Shown: positions 40,299 to 49,995, counted from the stretch's first letter. The stretch: 64,000 bases of DNA from Synergistaceae bacterium (GCA_018436725.1 JAHDKT010000013.1:1-64000), one strand, 5' to 3'. Notes: generated from the letters alone by a model not told the origin. Numbers and translations are program-made.

Positions 40299-42392
40299 CT
40301 ATTTTCCTCCGTCGTCGGCAGGAAGAGGGGCTTCGTCGTTCTCCTCAGGGTCGGGACCGGCGCTGCCCGGCTCTTCGTCTTCGTCAGGCACGTCTCCCGG
40401 AGCCGAAGCGTCCGCAGCCTTCAGCCGCGACGGCGCATAGAGCGTCCTGTAGATGTGAAGATTCGCCATCACCTTCTGCACATAGTCGTTCGTCTCTTCG
40501 AAACGAACAGATTCTATCCATTCGTCGAGGGGGACGTTTTTTCGGCCGTCGAGCCATCGTTTCGCATTCCCTCCACCCGCGTTATAGGCCGCCAAGGCAA
40601 CCTCGACGTCGCCGAACGAACGAAGAAGTCTGGCGATGTGGGCGGTTCCCAGAATGATGTTCTGTTCGGGGTTGTAGACGCTGTATTTTTTCATTTCCAG
40701 CGCTTTTGCTTCGCTGCGCGCAGTTCCCGGCATGAGCTGCATGAGGCCGCCCGCTCCTACCCAGCTTGTCGCGTTCGGGTTGAAGGCGCTCTCCTGGCGC
40801 ATAATCGACCAGACAATGTTGTCTTCGACTTTGAATCGCTCCGCAGTCTTTGTTACCTCGTTGAAGAACGGGCGGGGAAAAAGGAACGAAAGCGCTTTTC
40901 TGTAAAAAACAGGCCCCTTTCGTATCTGCTCCGACACCCTGCCCGCGGCCGAGTAGGCGGCCTGCTGATCCCCCATCCATTCGGCGAGAAGAGCTGCCCT
41001 GTATATCGAGCGCGGGTCTCCTTTCGCAAGGAGAACTCTCCGCGCATGGGAGACAAACCCCCACTTCTCGAGCGCCGAAGGCTGCGCGGATGCAAGTTCG
41101 GGCGGATCTCCCGGCTGAATGGTCAGCGTCTCTCCGCCGCTCATGAATGAATAGATCGAAAGCGCGTGGTCCTTGAGAAGCATCTTCACAACGCCGTCTC
41201 TCTTCGCCGTCTGGTTCAGCCTCCCATACCCCTTCGCCACCCAGTAGAGCACCCTGGGACGCCAGCTTCGGTTCATCTCCGGGACAAGGCTCTTCTCCCA
41301 CTCCGCGACCGCTCCTCGGACATCTCCCGAATTCCACTTGCTCCACCCTCTTCTCCAGAGAATCTGCGTCGTGAAGAGTGAATCGGGAGCGAGCTTGATG
41401 ACCTTGTCCTCGGCATCCAGTTTCTCCTTTCCGGAGAGGTGCGTGGAAAGGGAATAATAGGCCCTCGCCTGCACGGCCCCTTCCCTGGATGCCGCAACTT
41501 CCCTCAAGACGCGAAGCGCGCTCTCCTTCTCCGCTCGCCCCGCCAAAATCGAGATCCGCCGTATGGAGGATTCCGCATAGGTGGTTCCTGCTTTTGCAAG
41601 GGAGGCCCATGCATCCAGCGCAGCAGTGTACTTTTTTTGATTGTAGAGAGAAAACGCCCGGTAGTACCGGGATTTTCGTCCGTGTCCGGAGTCCATCGGG
41701 ATAGCCCGAAAAAGAGGAATGGCTTTGTCGTACTGTCCGCGAAGATAGGCCGCGTATCCTACGGCCATATTCACATCGGGATTCCATGGCTTGGGGAGCG
41801 ATTCAAGCACCTTCAGGGCATCGCTGTTTCTGGGCGAGATGTTCGTCAGATTCAGAGCATAGGCCGTTTTGTCCCCCGGAAGCTTCAGCAGGTTGGTCAG
41901 CGCCGTCGTGCGCTGCGCGTTCGTCTCGGAAAGGCTGTACATGCGCTGCAGATACTTCCTTCGGGCATCGTGGTCCTTTTCATCGGTCAGACGGAAGAGG
42001 GCGAACGCGACATAATAGCCGAGATCCTCCGGAGCCTGCGGCAACAAGGCGAGAGAAAGCCTCTTCGCCTCGTCTTTCCGATCGAGTCTCTCCAAAGCAA
42101 GAACAAGCATGAAGTCTCCGTAGGGTTTGACCTCGGAAGGCCAAGACGGGGCGCTCTTTTGCAGCAGGACGAGGGATTCGTTCCAGCGGTTCTGAAACCA
42201 GAGCGCGTTCGCGGCAAGCGACTGGTCGACGGGCGAAAGAACGGCTCCCGAAGTACGCAGGGTATCCATCCCCTTCCAGTCCCTGCGTTGAAAAAGCTCC
42301 TCCATCGTTTGACTGTAACCATCGGAAGGAAAGAAAAAAAAGAGCGCGCATACAACAAAGATCGCGGAAAGGCGGGAAAAAAGTCCGCGCAC
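40299..42392 (-). CDS. Slt-type lytic transglycosylase
   Basis: A 697-residue periplasmic murein hydrolase. A signal peptide (ending near GYSQ) precedes a long alpha-helical TPR-like U-shaped region. The C-terminal SLT domain contains SIMRQESAFNPNATSWVGAGGLMQLMPGTA, with the catalytic Glu in MRQES, and VALAAYNAGGGNAKRWL. It cleaves glycan strands to form 1,6-anhydromuropeptides. The last 30 residues are acidic and Pro-rich. The GTG at 42390-42392 has AAGGAG 8 nt upstream; the longer TTG-started frame to 42410 includes that Shine-Dalgarno and is rejected. Confidence 0.92.
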   Translation of the reverse strand: MRGLFSRLSAIFVVCALFFFFPSDGYSQTMEELFQRRDWKGMDTLRTSGAVLSPVDQSLAANALWFQNRWNESLVLLQKSAPSWPSEVKPYGDFMLVLALERLDRKDEAKRLSLALLPQAPEDLGYYVAFALFRLTDEKDHDARRKYLQRMYSLSETNAQRTTALTNLLKLPGDKTAYALNLTNISPRNSDALKVLESLPKPWNPDVNMAVGYAAYLRGQYDKAIPLFRAIPMDSGHGRKSRYYRAFSLYNQKKYTAALDAWASLAKAGTTYAESSIRRISILAGRAEKESALRVLREVAASREGAVQARAYYSLSTHLSGKEKLDAEDKVIKLAPDSLFTTQILWRRGWSKWNSGDVRGAVAEWEKSLVPEMNRSWRPRVLYWVAKGYGRLNQTAKRDGVVKMLLKDHALSIYSFMSGGETLTIQPGDPPELASAQPSALEKWGFVSHARRVLLAKGDPRSIYRAALLAEWMGDQQAAYSAAGRVSEQIRKGPVFYRKALSFLFPRPFFNEVTKTAERFKVEDNIVWSIMRQESAFNPNATSWVGAGGLMQLMPGTARSEAKALEMKKYSVYNPEQNIILGTAHIARLLRSFGDVEVALAAYNAGGGNAKRWLDGRKNVPLDEWIESVRFEETNDYVQKVMANLHIYRTLYAPSRLKAADASAPGDVPDEDEEPGSAGPDPEENDEAPLPADDGGK

Positions 42393-42439
42393 CGATACCA
42401 CTCCTTTCAAGTCAAGGCCTTGCGGCGAGTATCCCGGAC

Positions 42440-42477
42440 ATTCTACGCGAGAGCGACTTCCGCCGCTCCCGTAGAAT
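42440..42477 (-). terminator. Hairpin between diguanylate cyclase and transglycosylase genes
   Basis: Outer arms ATTCTACG (42440-42447) and CGTAGAAT (42470-42477) with an inner GAGCG/CGCTC stem. It follows the stop of the REC-GGDEF gene on the minus strand. No T-run follows, so termination is possible but not certain. Confidence 0.45.
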
Positions 42478-42490
42478 TACCGACGGAGCG

Positions 42491-43429
42491 TCAACGACTG
42501 ACACGATTCCGCCCCTTCTCCTTCGCTCTGTAGAGCGCCTTGTCGGCCCCGGCAAGCAGCGCATCCACGTTTTCGACACCCTCGGAGTACTCGCAGATAC
42601 CGATACTGACGGTAATCTCTATCTCCGCTCTTTCTCCGTCGTGTTCCGCCGGAAAAAAAGGCGCGCTCTGAAACGCGTTCCGAACTCTTTCACAGACATC
42701 ATCCGCTCTACACTCTTCAAGGTCTGAAAAGATCAGAAGAAACTCCTCGCCGCCGTATCTTCCCGTCACATCGTAGGGGCGCACCGATTCTTTGATTCGG
42801 CGTGCGCACTCAACGAGCACGGCGTCGCCTGACGCATGCCCGTACGTGTCGTTGATGTTTTTGAAATGATCGATATCCAGAAGCGCCACGTTCAAAGGCT
42901 TCCCGCTTCTGGAGGTTCGGTGGAACTCCTCCTCGAGGCGTTCAATAACGGCCCGTCTGTTGAGAAGTCCCGTCAGCGCATCGTAGAGAGCCGCGTTTCG
43001 AAGCTGCTCCTGAAGGTCGAGAATCCGTTTCCCGACCATCACTCGCATCTGCAGTTCATGCGCGTCGAAGGGTTTGGTGATATAGTCGTCGGCTCCGGCC
43101 TTCAGACCGGCGACCACATTCTCCTTTTCCCCTTTGACTGTGAGGATGATGATGTACTGATACGGTTTTCCCATCTCATCCCCGCCACCGCTCCCTTCTT
43201 GCAAACGCGCCCTGGAAGCGAGCCGGCGACAAATTTCCGGACCGCTTTCTCCGGGAAGCATCCAGTCGAGAATCGCCAAGAGCGGAGGATCGTCTCCTTG
43301 GAGAATCGACAGAGCTTCGTTGCCGTCGGACGCGGCGATGACATCATACCCCCATTTCATCAGCAGCGATTGAAGCATGAAGAGCGACGTTGCATCGTCC
43401 TCCGCAACCAATATTTTCATTTTGCGCAT
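42491..43429 (-). CDS. Response regulator with diguanylate cyclase (REC-GGDEF)
   Basis: A 312-residue protein. The N-terminal receiver has VAEDD and the phospho-acceptor in LAILDWMLPG, plus Lys in DDYITKPFD. A GGDEF domain follows with YDALTGLLNRRA, LLDIDHFKNINDTYGH and the active-site variant RYGGEEFLLIF, which is usually active. An RxxD inhibitory site (RPYD) lies five residues before GGEEF, so feedback by cyclic di-GMP is expected. The start is ATG at 43429 (an ATG three codons later is possible) behind AAGGAGAGGG. It lies 37 nt after the hybrid kinase gene, its likely partner. Confidence 0.93.
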   Translation of the reverse strand: MRKMKILVAEDDATSLFMLQSLLMKWGYDVIAASDGNEALSILQGDDPPLLAILDWMLPGESGPEICRRLASRARLQEGSGGGDEMGKPYQYIIILTVKGEKENVVAGLKAGADDYITKPFDAHELQMRVMVGKRILDLQEQLRNAALYDALTGLLNRRAVIERLEEEFHRTSRSGKPLNVALLDIDHFKNINDTYGHASGDAVLVECARRIKESVRPYDVTGRYGGEEFLLIFSDLEECRADDVCERVRNAFQSAPFFPAEHDGERAEIEITVSIGICEYSEGVENVDALLAGADKALYRAKEKGRNRVSR

Positions 43430-43466
43430 CTCCCTCTCCTTCGTACCTGAACGCCTGCGGAGCGTT

Positions 43467-45665
43467 TTACTCCCCGCCGTTCGAGATAAAACTGTCGAGT
43501 GCATGAACAGCTCGTATAAATTCATCGCGCGCATTCCGTAATTCCGGAAGCGCGCGTGCGGCCTCTTCTAGATCGCCGCGTGCGGCAGCTTGTTCCGTCG
43601 TATCCGACAGCAAAGTGATATCGACCGCCTCGACGTTTGCGGAAGCGCCCCGAAGAGCATGTATCATCCTTCGCGACTCGTCCGCATCCCCCGACTGTAC
43701 GGCGATGGCGATTTTCTCAAGCAGTTTCAACGAATCCTCGATAAAAAGAGCGATTGTCTGTTCGCAAAGGTCGCGATCTCCCCCCATCCTGTCAAGAAGG
43801 ACCTTGGGACGGAAGATGGTTTTTCCGGAATGGACGGAGCTGAAAGCGCCTTCTGAACGAACGGAATCCTGCGCCGAATACGTGGACTCGGCTTCCTCTT
43901 CGCAAAGAAACCGACGCACGATTCTTCGAAGCTCCGCAGGAAGAATCGGCTTGGCGATATAGTCGGACATGCCTGCGGCCAGTGAACGTTCCCTCTCGCC
44001 GGGAAGGACATTCGCGGTCATGGCCACAACGGGCGTTTCATGATCCAAGACCGGCGAGGAAGGATCCCTGATGATGCCAAGCGCCTGGAAGCCGTCCAGT
44101 AAAGGCATCTGAATATCCATGAAAATAATACCGTACCTATCTGCCGATAGTTTTTCAATTGCCTCGCGCTCATTTTCGGCCGTCTCTATGTGCTGAAGCC
44201 CAAGAAGATTGAGCAAAGCGACAGCAACCGTCCTGTTCGTCGGGTTGTCCTCGACTACAAGCACAGAGGCGGCGGCGTATGCTCCTCCGCACTCTTCTTT
44301 TTGTCTAGGGTCGGAAATTGTCGGCCCCGGAATCAGAGCCGGGCGCAGCGGAACGATAAAGGTGAAGAGAGAACCCTCACCTTCCCGGCTCTCGAAAGCG
44401 ATCGTTCCTCCCATTCCATCGACGATTCGCTTTGAAATAGCAAGTCCGAGTCCCGTTCCGCCGAACTGTCGGGTCATGGAGGCGTCTCCCTGAACAAACG
44501 GCTGGAAGAGCATCTCTTTCTTGCCGGAGGGAATGCCTATTCCCGTATCTTTCACGCGAACTTCAAAGAGCAAGCGTTCGCCGTTCGATTCGCGACATGT
44601 TCCGGAGACGGTGACGGCGCCCGAAGGAGTGAATTTCACGGCGTTTCCTACAAGGTTTCCGAGGATCTGACGTATCCGCAAGGAATCGCCGGAGACAAAC
44701 CGAGGAATGGATTCGTCCAGTAACATTCGGAAAGAAATTTTCTTCGCAACGGCACGCGGGAAAAAGCTGTCCCGTACACTGGCCCAAAGCTCGTACAGGT
44801 CGAACGGAATATCCTCGAAAACGAGTTTTCCCGCCTCCATCTTTGAAAAGTCGAGAAGATCGTTAATCAGGCGAAGAAGGGCTCCGGATTCATCTTTCAG
44901 CACTCCGAGCAGCTCTCTCTGACGCGCGTCCAAAGGCGTTTCCTCCAGGAGCGTCGTCATACCCACTATTCCGTTGAGCGGCGTGCGCACCTCATGGCTG
45001 ACGTTTGCAAGAAAAATCTCCTTCGCCTTCATGGCGTCCGCGAGATTACGCTCCGACTCTTCAAGGCGTTCGATTTTACCCTGCAGTTCACGGTTCAGCC
45101 CCTGAATCGTCGCGTAGAGTTCGGCATTCTGAAGAATGCTCGCCATGGAGCTGAGCAGGACCGTGAAAAAAGCGAAGGAGACGTCAAGAACAGCGGCTTC
45201 ATCCTCTCCCATAAGCCCCATGAACATTCCTATGCTTCGATTCGAGGTCATGATCGAATGCAACAGTATCCGGCGTTCCGTATCCTTATCCTCGGAAGGC
45301 CGCGCTGTTATCACAACCGGTTTGTTTCTGCCGACAGCCCAGGCGAAAGTACCGTCGTCCACGAGCGGCGTCATCTCTTGCTCGAAGAAAGAAAGGCATT
45401 CCTGGGGATCGCAAAAAGCAGGGAAGCAATCCAATCCGTCCGAAGAAAAAAGAAAGAAAACAAGGGCATCCAACCTGATGAATGATCGGAGTTTCTGCGC
45501 CGCCTGGGCCAAGAGAATTTCCGAGGAGAAGGAATCGTCGACGATCACCGAGAAAGAGAGCGAATCAACGGCGGATTCGAGAATCCACTTCGCCGCCTCT
45601 CGCTCCCTAGTAAGAATCCGCACTCTCTCCCGAAGCTGCTCCAAGGTTTCTCCGACAGGCATCAT
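43467..45665 (-). CDS. Hybrid sensor histidine kinase with receiver and HPt domains
   Basis: A 732-residue soluble hybrid kinase. An N-terminal GAF-like sensor (about 30-190) without membrane spans leads to a coiled-coil linker. The kinase core has H224 in FLANVSHEVRTPLNG, then IRQILGNLVGNAVKFT, KDTGIGIP and GGTGLGLAI. A receiver follows with its phospho-acceptor in IIFMDIQMPLLDG, and the C-terminal HPt domain has the histidine in RRMIHALRGASANV. A full His-Asp-His relay is thus in one protein, with the adjacent REC-GGDEF as likely final target. The start has no clear Shine-Dalgarno and is 7 nt after the HDOD gene stop, so coupling is likely. Confidence 0.94.
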   Translation of the reverse strand: MMPVGETLEQLRERVRILTREREAAKWILESAVDSLSFSVIVDDSFSSEILLAQAAQKLRSFIRLDALVFFLFSSDGLDCFPAFCDPQECLSFFEQEMTPLVDDGTFAWAVGRNKPVVITARPSEDKDTERRILLHSIMTSNRSIGMFMGLMGEDEAAVLDVSFAFFTVLLSSMASILQNAELYATIQGLNRELQGKIERLEESERNLADAMKAKEIFLANVSHEVRTPLNGIVGMTTLLEETPLDARQRELLGVLKDESGALLRLINDLLDFSKMEAGKLVFEDIPFDLYELWASVRDSFFPRAVAKKISFRMLLDESIPRFVSGDSLRIRQILGNLVGNAVKFTPSGAVTVSGTCRESNGERLLFEVRVKDTGIGIPSGKKEMLFQPFVQGDASMTRQFGGTGLGLAISKRIVDGMGGTIAFESREGEGSLFTFIVPLRPALIPGPTISDPRQKEECGGAYAAASVLVVEDNPTNRTVAVALLNLLGLQHIETAENEREAIEKLSADRYGIIFMDIQMPLLDGFQALGIIRDPSSPVLDHETPVVAMTANVLPGERERSLAAGMSDYIAKPILPAELRRIVRRFLCEEEAESTYSAQDSVRSEGAFSSVHSGKTIFRPKVLLDRMGGDRDLCEQTIALFIEDSLKLLEKIAIAVQSGDADESRRMIHALRGASANVEAVDITLLSDTTEQAAARGDLEEAARALPELRNARDEFIRAVHALDSFISNGGE

Positions 45666-45672
45666 ATCGTCA

Positions 45673-46911
45673 TCACGACATCAGGAAGATATTCATAATT
45701 TCCCGTATCTGTCGCTCTCCCTGCACAAGTACGGCCTCGATATCCCCCTCGTCCAGCTCAATGCGCTCCCACAAGGAGCCTTCGACGCCAGAAAGGTACA
45801 ACGATCCGCTTGTGCCTATGCGCACGCTGTTCGCCAAATAGTCGGCGAGATGCACATAGGCGGCCTCCTCCGGCGCGTTTTCCGCCTCCGGAGCGTGGTG
45901 GTGGTCGCATAAAAACCTGATCCCCTGCGGGATGCGCCACTCTTCCATGAGAACCTTGCCGACCGCCGTGTGATCGAATCCGAAGACTCTCTTCTCGGCC
46001 CGCCAGAGGGGAATCCGTTCGAAGAAGGAAAGTTCGAGGGCATACGTCATCTCCTTCGGCGTCTTCGTATAGAGAATGATTCTGCCGAGATCGTGCAGAA
46101 GACCCGCCAAGAAAAAGCGTTCCTCCGACCGTATCCGTTTGCTGTAGGCCAGAAGCCGGGAGAAAACGCCGCAAGCAATCGAGTGTCTCCAGAACGATTT
46201 CATATCCACGTACTCCCTCGGGACGTTTGTGAACACCTTCATCGTCGAAACCGCCAGGGCGAGGGCGGTCAGCTCGTTGGAGCCGATGATCGCGATAGCC
46301 CTCGGAATCGACTGAATAGGATTGGGAAAGCCGTAGAATGAGCTGTTCACAAGCCGAAGCAGACGCGCGGCAAGATTCGGGTCGTTGCTGACGACTTTGG
46401 CGATGGACGTAGCGGAACTGATAGGCGAGTTGATGACCTCCTGTATTTTGAAATAGATGTCAGGGAACGAAAATAGGCGGACTTCGTCCTTCGCCAGGGC
46501 GTATGCGGAGAAAGAACGCCCGAAATGCCCTTCAGGCGGGCGGGGAAGGGATCCCACAACAGGCAACGCAGAAGGAGGCATTCCCGAGGTATATTCTTCG
46601 GCGAAGCGCCGTACGCAAAAAGAACGGACGGCGGCCGCGCAGGCATCCTCGCCATCTCCCGGAGGGAAGTACCCGTCGACATAAAGTCGGGCCTGCCGCA
46701 ACGCTTCTTCTTCCAGGCGCGCTCTGCGAACCACTTCCTCCTCCTCGATGCCCTCGACGTCGGCGCCCGTAATCCCCCAAATTTTAAACATCCGGATGTA
46801 TTTGTCTTTCAGCGTCGCTCCCTTCCCAAGGATGAAACGCCCGTTCGGCGCCCGAAGATCCTCCTCGAGCACCATCCCTTCCTGAAGATTTTTTACGGTT
46901 ACCCGGCCCAT
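45673..46911 (-). CDS. HDOD-domain protein
   Basis: A 412-residue protein. The N-terminal part (about 1-60, VTVKNLQEGMVLEEDLRAPNGRFILGKGATL) is a DUF3391-like segment often linked to HD-GYP proteins. The HDOD domain follows, with SISSATSIAKVV-like text, DPNLAARLLRLVNSSFYGFP, IIGSNELTALALAVS and LLHDLGRIILY. HDOD domains usually lack phosphodiesterase activity and act as scaffolds in signalling. The ATG at 46911 is 8 nt after GGGAG. It heads an operon with the hybrid kinase and the diguanylate cyclase. Confidence 0.88.
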   Translation of the reverse strand: MGRVTVKNLQEGMVLEEDLRAPNGRFILGKGATLKDKYIRMFKIWGITGADVEGIEEEEVVRRARLEEEALRQARLYVDGYFPPGDGEDACAAAVRSFCVRRFAEEYTSGMPPSALPVVGSLPRPPEGHFGRSFSAYALAKDEVRLFSFPDIYFKIQEVINSPISSATSIAKVVSNDPNLAARLLRLVNSSFYGFPNPIQSIPRAIAIIGSNELTALALAVSTMKVFTNVPREYVDMKSFWRHSIACGVFSRLLAYSKRIRSEERFFLAGLLHDLGRIILYTKTPKEMTYALELSFFERIPLWRAEKRVFGFDHTAVGKVLMEEWRIPQGIRFLCDHHHAPEAENAPEEAAYVHLADYLANSVRIGTSGSLYLSGVEGSLWERIELDEGDIEAVLVQGERQIREIMNIFLMS

Positions 46912-46964
46912 TTCTACTCTCCCTGCCTCAAGGTAAACCAACTATATCACAGGGCCGGGAGGCA

Positions 46965-48095
46965 TCAGGCAGGATGGTCCCGGGAAAGAGAGAGAATCTT
47001 GTCCGTCGCTTTCAGCCCAGAGCCGGAGAGCAGGGCGACGATACGCTCTTCTCTCCGGAGATCTCCGGCGTTCTCAAGCTTCTGAAGAGCGGCGGCGACG
47101 ACCGCGCTTGTCGGTTCGACGTACAGCCCGCGCTGCGCAAGCCGTCGAAATCCTTCCCGGATCGCCCTCTCCGAAAACGCGAGCACAGCCCCCTCGCTTC
47201 GGCGCACAGCGGCCAGAACCTGCTCTCCCCGAACAGGTTCGGCAGAGCTTATTCCCTCCGCTATCGTCTCTTTCTTTTCGATCGCTTCCGGGATATCCGA
47301 TCCCTTGCGGAAGGCGGCTTCCAGAGGCGCGCAATTTTCCGGCTGCAATGCATAAATACGCGGAAGACGATCTATCTCTCCGGAGGCGCGCAGCTCCTCG
47401 AACGCAAGAGCCCATCCGAGCACTAGACTCCCTTGGCCCGTAGGCAGCAGAACGGCGTCCGGGACCTGGAATCCCATTTGCTCCCACACCTCGAAGGCGA
47501 ATGTTTTAATCCCATGGACGAAGTAGGGGCTCCAGTTGTGACTGGCATAATATGTGCCGTATGCCGCCTTTTCCGCAGCCCTTGTCGTCTCCTCTCTGCT
47601 CCCATCGATTCTGACGAGTTCGGCGCCGTAGGAGAGTATCTGAACGCACTTTCCCTGCGAAGTATACGCAGGAACATAGACCTTGCACCGAATTCCGGCG
47701 ACGGCGCAATATGCGGCCATGGAAGAACCAGCATTGCCGGAGGAATCTTCAATAACCTCCCGCACGCCGAGTTCGCGTAGCCTGCTGGTCAGGCAGGACA
47801 TCCCGCGGTCTTTATACGAACCCGTCGGACAGAGATAGTCGAGCTTCCAGAAAACCGAAAGGCCGTTCCACTCCCCTTGCACGAGAGGAGTTCCCCCCTC
47901 GCCGATAGAGACGCGGGTACGGGGCGAAGCTACCGGCATAGAGGCCGCATACCGCCACATTCCGGTTTCACCGTGGCGGATCGATGAACGGCTCATCGGC
48001 TCCGGCGCCGTCCAGTCGAGCACTCCGCCGCAAGCACACCGCCAGGATAAAGAAGCTTCTTCAACAGATTGCCCGCATCGGAAACACCGCAGCAT
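46965..48095 (-). CDS. thrC: Threonine synthase-like PLP enzyme
   Basis: A 376-residue fold-type II PLP enzyme. An N-terminal zinc-ribbon-like region (CFRCGQ..CACGG) precedes the catalytic domain with the PLP lysine in LCPTGSYKDRGM. The phosphate-cradle-like EDSSGNAGSSMAAY block and LLPTGQGSLVLGW follow. This layout matches the thermophile-type threonine synthase, which converts O-phosphohomoserine to threonine. No other threonine gene is near, so a related lyase role is possible. It is transcribed toward the HDOD gene, 53 nt away, but an own promoter-like TATAGT for the HDOD gene lies in that gap. Confidence 0.8.
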   Translation of the reverse strand: MLRCFRCGQSVEEASLSWRCACGGVLDWTAPEPMSRSSIRHGETGMWRYAASMPVASPRTRVSIGEGGTPLVQGEWNGLSVFWKLDYLCPTGSYKDRGMSCLTSRLRELGVREVIEDSSGNAGSSMAAYCAVAGIRCKVYVPAYTSQGKCVQILSYGAELVRIDGSREETTRAAEKAAYGTYYASHNWSPYFVHGIKTFAFEVWEQMGFQVPDAVLLPTGQGSLVLGWALAFEELRASGEIDRLPRIYALQPENCAPLEAAFRKGSDIPEAIEKKETIAEGISSAEPVRGEQVLAAVRRSEGAVLAFSERAIREGFRRLAQRGLYVEPTSAVVAAALQKLENAGDLRREERIVALLSGSGLKATDKILSLSRDHPA

Positions 48096-48126
48096 TTACT
48101 ATCGACCCCCACTCCAATATGCCGCC

Positions 48127-48155
48127 ATTATATACAGAATGAACGATACTGCCTA
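48127..48155 (-). promoter_or_regulatory. Promoter candidate for the threonine synthase-like gene
   Basis: Minus-strand TATAAT (48127-48132) preceded after 17 bp by TAGGCA (48150-48155, four of six consensus bases). The start codon is about 30 nt downstream of the -10 box. Confidence 0.5.
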
Positions 48156-48245
48156 TTGACCGCTACGAATTTCCCTCTTTCCGAAAAGAAGAAAAAGCGG
48201 TATCCTTTTAAAAACAGCATTTCCAGAAATAAAGGAGGAATTCGT

Positions 48246-48875
48246 ATGAAGAAGGTATGCGGGCGTCTCTCCCTTCTCATCGTACTTCTTCTCACGTTTT
48301 TCTCGCCTTCCGAGGGCGCTCTGAACAGAGCGACCGTCGATCGGGCATGGAAACGTGTTGCAGCGCAGGCAGGGATCCCATGGCAGCAGGTCATTTATGA
48401 GGAGCGAAAAGAACCGAACGCCTGGGTCAAATTCTCACCGGGCGGCCATACTGTGCATGTGACGACCGGGTTGATGGCGATACTCGACGCCGAGGATGAA
48501 ATCGCGGGCATTCTCGCTCACGAGGCGGGACATATCCAACTGGGGCACTATTCCAGTTCGGTAAGCCGCAACCTTCTTTGGGGTCTTCTCTTTAATTCGC
48601 TGAAAGGCGACGCCGCAAGAGAGATCGTCGGGGGTGTCGGCATGGTGCTCGCCGAATCGGGGTTCAGCAGGGAACAGGAGGTCGAGGCCGACGATTACGG
48701 TCTTCGTGTGTCGACAGCCGCAGGCTATAGCCCTTGGGGGCTGGTACGGGCCATGGAAAAAATGAAAGCGGCTGGATTCGAAACATCGCCAAGCGGATTC
48801 AACTCTCATCCGCCAACGGAACGCAGATTGCTCCGCCTGAGAAACAACGCGGCCGCGATCATGCCCCGTAACTAA
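48246..48875 (+). CDS. Exported M48-family metalloprotease
   Basis: A 209-residue protein with a signal peptide (SLLIVLLLTFFSPSEGA) and an M48 peptidase domain. The zinc motif is ILAHEAGHIQLGH near residue 95, and the third ligand Glu is probably in EQEVEADDYGLRVS. The C-terminal motif SHPPTERRL is also typical. It resembles short BepA/LoiP-type proteases involved in outer-membrane protein quality control. The start is ATG at 48246, with AGGAGG 7 nt upstream. An own promoter is not obvious. It precedes the membrane protein gene by 48 nt. Confidence 0.9.
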   Translation: MKKVCGRLSLLIVLLLTFFSPSEGALNRATVDRAWKRVAAQAGIPWQQVIYEERKEPNAWVKFSPGGHTVHVTTGLMAILDAEDEIAGILAHEAGHIQLGHYSSSVSRNLLWGLLFNSLKGDAAREIVGGVGMVLAESGFSREQEVEADDYGLRVSTAAGYSPWGLVRAMEKMKAAGFETSPSGFNSHPPTERRLLRLRNNAAAIMPRN

Positions 48876-48923
48876 CCCCGGTGGCGCGGAGCATAGCGAT
48901 ACGGAGAAAGGATGGAGGAAAAA

Positions 48924-49928
48924 ATGATACAACCTCTGGGAACCTGCGAACATCGCCGCTCTTCATGGGCGGGCAGATTGCTGCTCACAGTTCTTCTCTG
49001 TGCTGCGGCGGGGAGCGCTTACGGAGCGCTCCGAGAAAATGTCGGAGCGCTCCCCGGTATCGCGGGCATGTTCTTCGGAGGAATCGCGGGGTATGTGACA
49101 TGCAAAACCGCAGGAGTGGATACCTTGGACAGAATTTCGTTCTCTTCCAGAGTCTGGCTGTCGCTTTCAGGGGCGATCGTCTACACCTTCGCCGCGCTTC
49201 TTGTCACCGGCGCCGCGCTCTCTTCTCCCGCCGATTCCCCCTTTTACTGGATCGAGAGGATAGCCGGCGGGTATTTCGCGGAAGCTTTCTTTACTTTGGG
49301 ACGCTCCGGAGCCGTACTCAGAAGCTATAGCGGCAGCCTCCGGGGCGGATGGTGGAGCGTGTTCACCATCCTGGACACAGCCCTTTTCGCTTTCCTTTTT
49401 CTTGCAGGATATGCGTGCGGCTTCGACAGCAAACGAAGAAAAGCGACGCAACGAGAGAGTACCAAGGAGCACAAGCCGGACGTTGCTCCTCGGGCGAGGT
49501 CAACCAGGCTCTCCGTATTCTCGTTCTTCTTCGTCCTCGCACTTCTTGCAGGCGTTTTCTTTCTTGGACGAATCGCTTTCGAGGAGTATCGCGTCTCCTC
49601 CGCCATACTGAGCGAATATGCCGGTAAATGGACGGTTCGTGAAAGCGATTCGATTCCGTTCTCATCCGAAGAAGAACGTACATTCAAAATACAACCCGGT
49701 GTTCTTGGTGATCTTTACGGCGAATCCGTCAAGAAGAATTTCTTCTCTTTCTCCCTTCACTCCAAAGGCTTTTTTGCAGGGCGTTTCTCCGGTACTTTCA
49801 ACTCGTCCGCGCTTCCATTCTCCTTCTCCCATGTCCGGGCCGTCTTTCTCTCCCCCGACGAACTGCTCGTCGTCTTCAGCGGCCTTGAAGACGGCAACAG
49901 ACTCTTTCGGGCCGTACGTTCGGAGTGA
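48924..49928 (+). CDS. Membrane protein of unknown function
   Basis: A 334-residue protein. Hydrophobic segments lie near residues 18-35, 44-60, 77-98, 145-163 and 193-215. They are followed by a roughly 110-residue extracytoplasmic region that reads as a small beta domain (YAGKWTVRESDSIPFSSEEERTFKIQPG). A basic, polar loop (DSKRRKATQRESTKEH) separates the first membrane block from the last helix. I recognise no family. The ATG at 48924 has GGAGG 6 nt upstream; an ATG four codons earlier (48912) is possible. It probably forms a unit with the M48 protease gene. Confidence 0.75.
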   Translation: MIQPLGTCEHRRSSWAGRLLLTVLLCAAAGSAYGALRENVGALPGIAGMFFGGIAGYVTCKTAGVDTLDRISFSSRVWLSLSGAIVYTFAALLVTGAALSSPADSPFYWIERIAGGYFAEAFFTLGRSGAVLRSYSGSLRGGWWSVFTILDTALFAFLFLAGYACGFDSKRRKATQRESTKEHKPDVAPRARSTRLSVFSFFFVLALLAGVFFLGRIAFEEYRVSSAILSEYAGKWTVRESDSIPFSSEEERTFKIQPGVLGDLYGESVKKNFFSFSLHSKGFFAGRFSGTFNSSALPFSFSHVRAVFLSPDELLVVFSGLEDGNRLFRAVRSE

Positions 49929-49935
49929 AAATAAA

Positions 49936-49986
49936 AAGAGGTATCGAGTATACAAAGGGAACACTCGGCTTCACCTCTTGTTTTTT
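49936..49986 (+). terminator. Rho-independent terminator
   Basis: A two-part stem (AAGAGGT 49936-49942 with ACCTCTT 49973-49979; inner CGAGT/ACTCG) followed by G and six T. It lies immediately after the membrane protein gene. Confidence 0.8.
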
Positions 49987-49995
49987 CGCTCTTCG

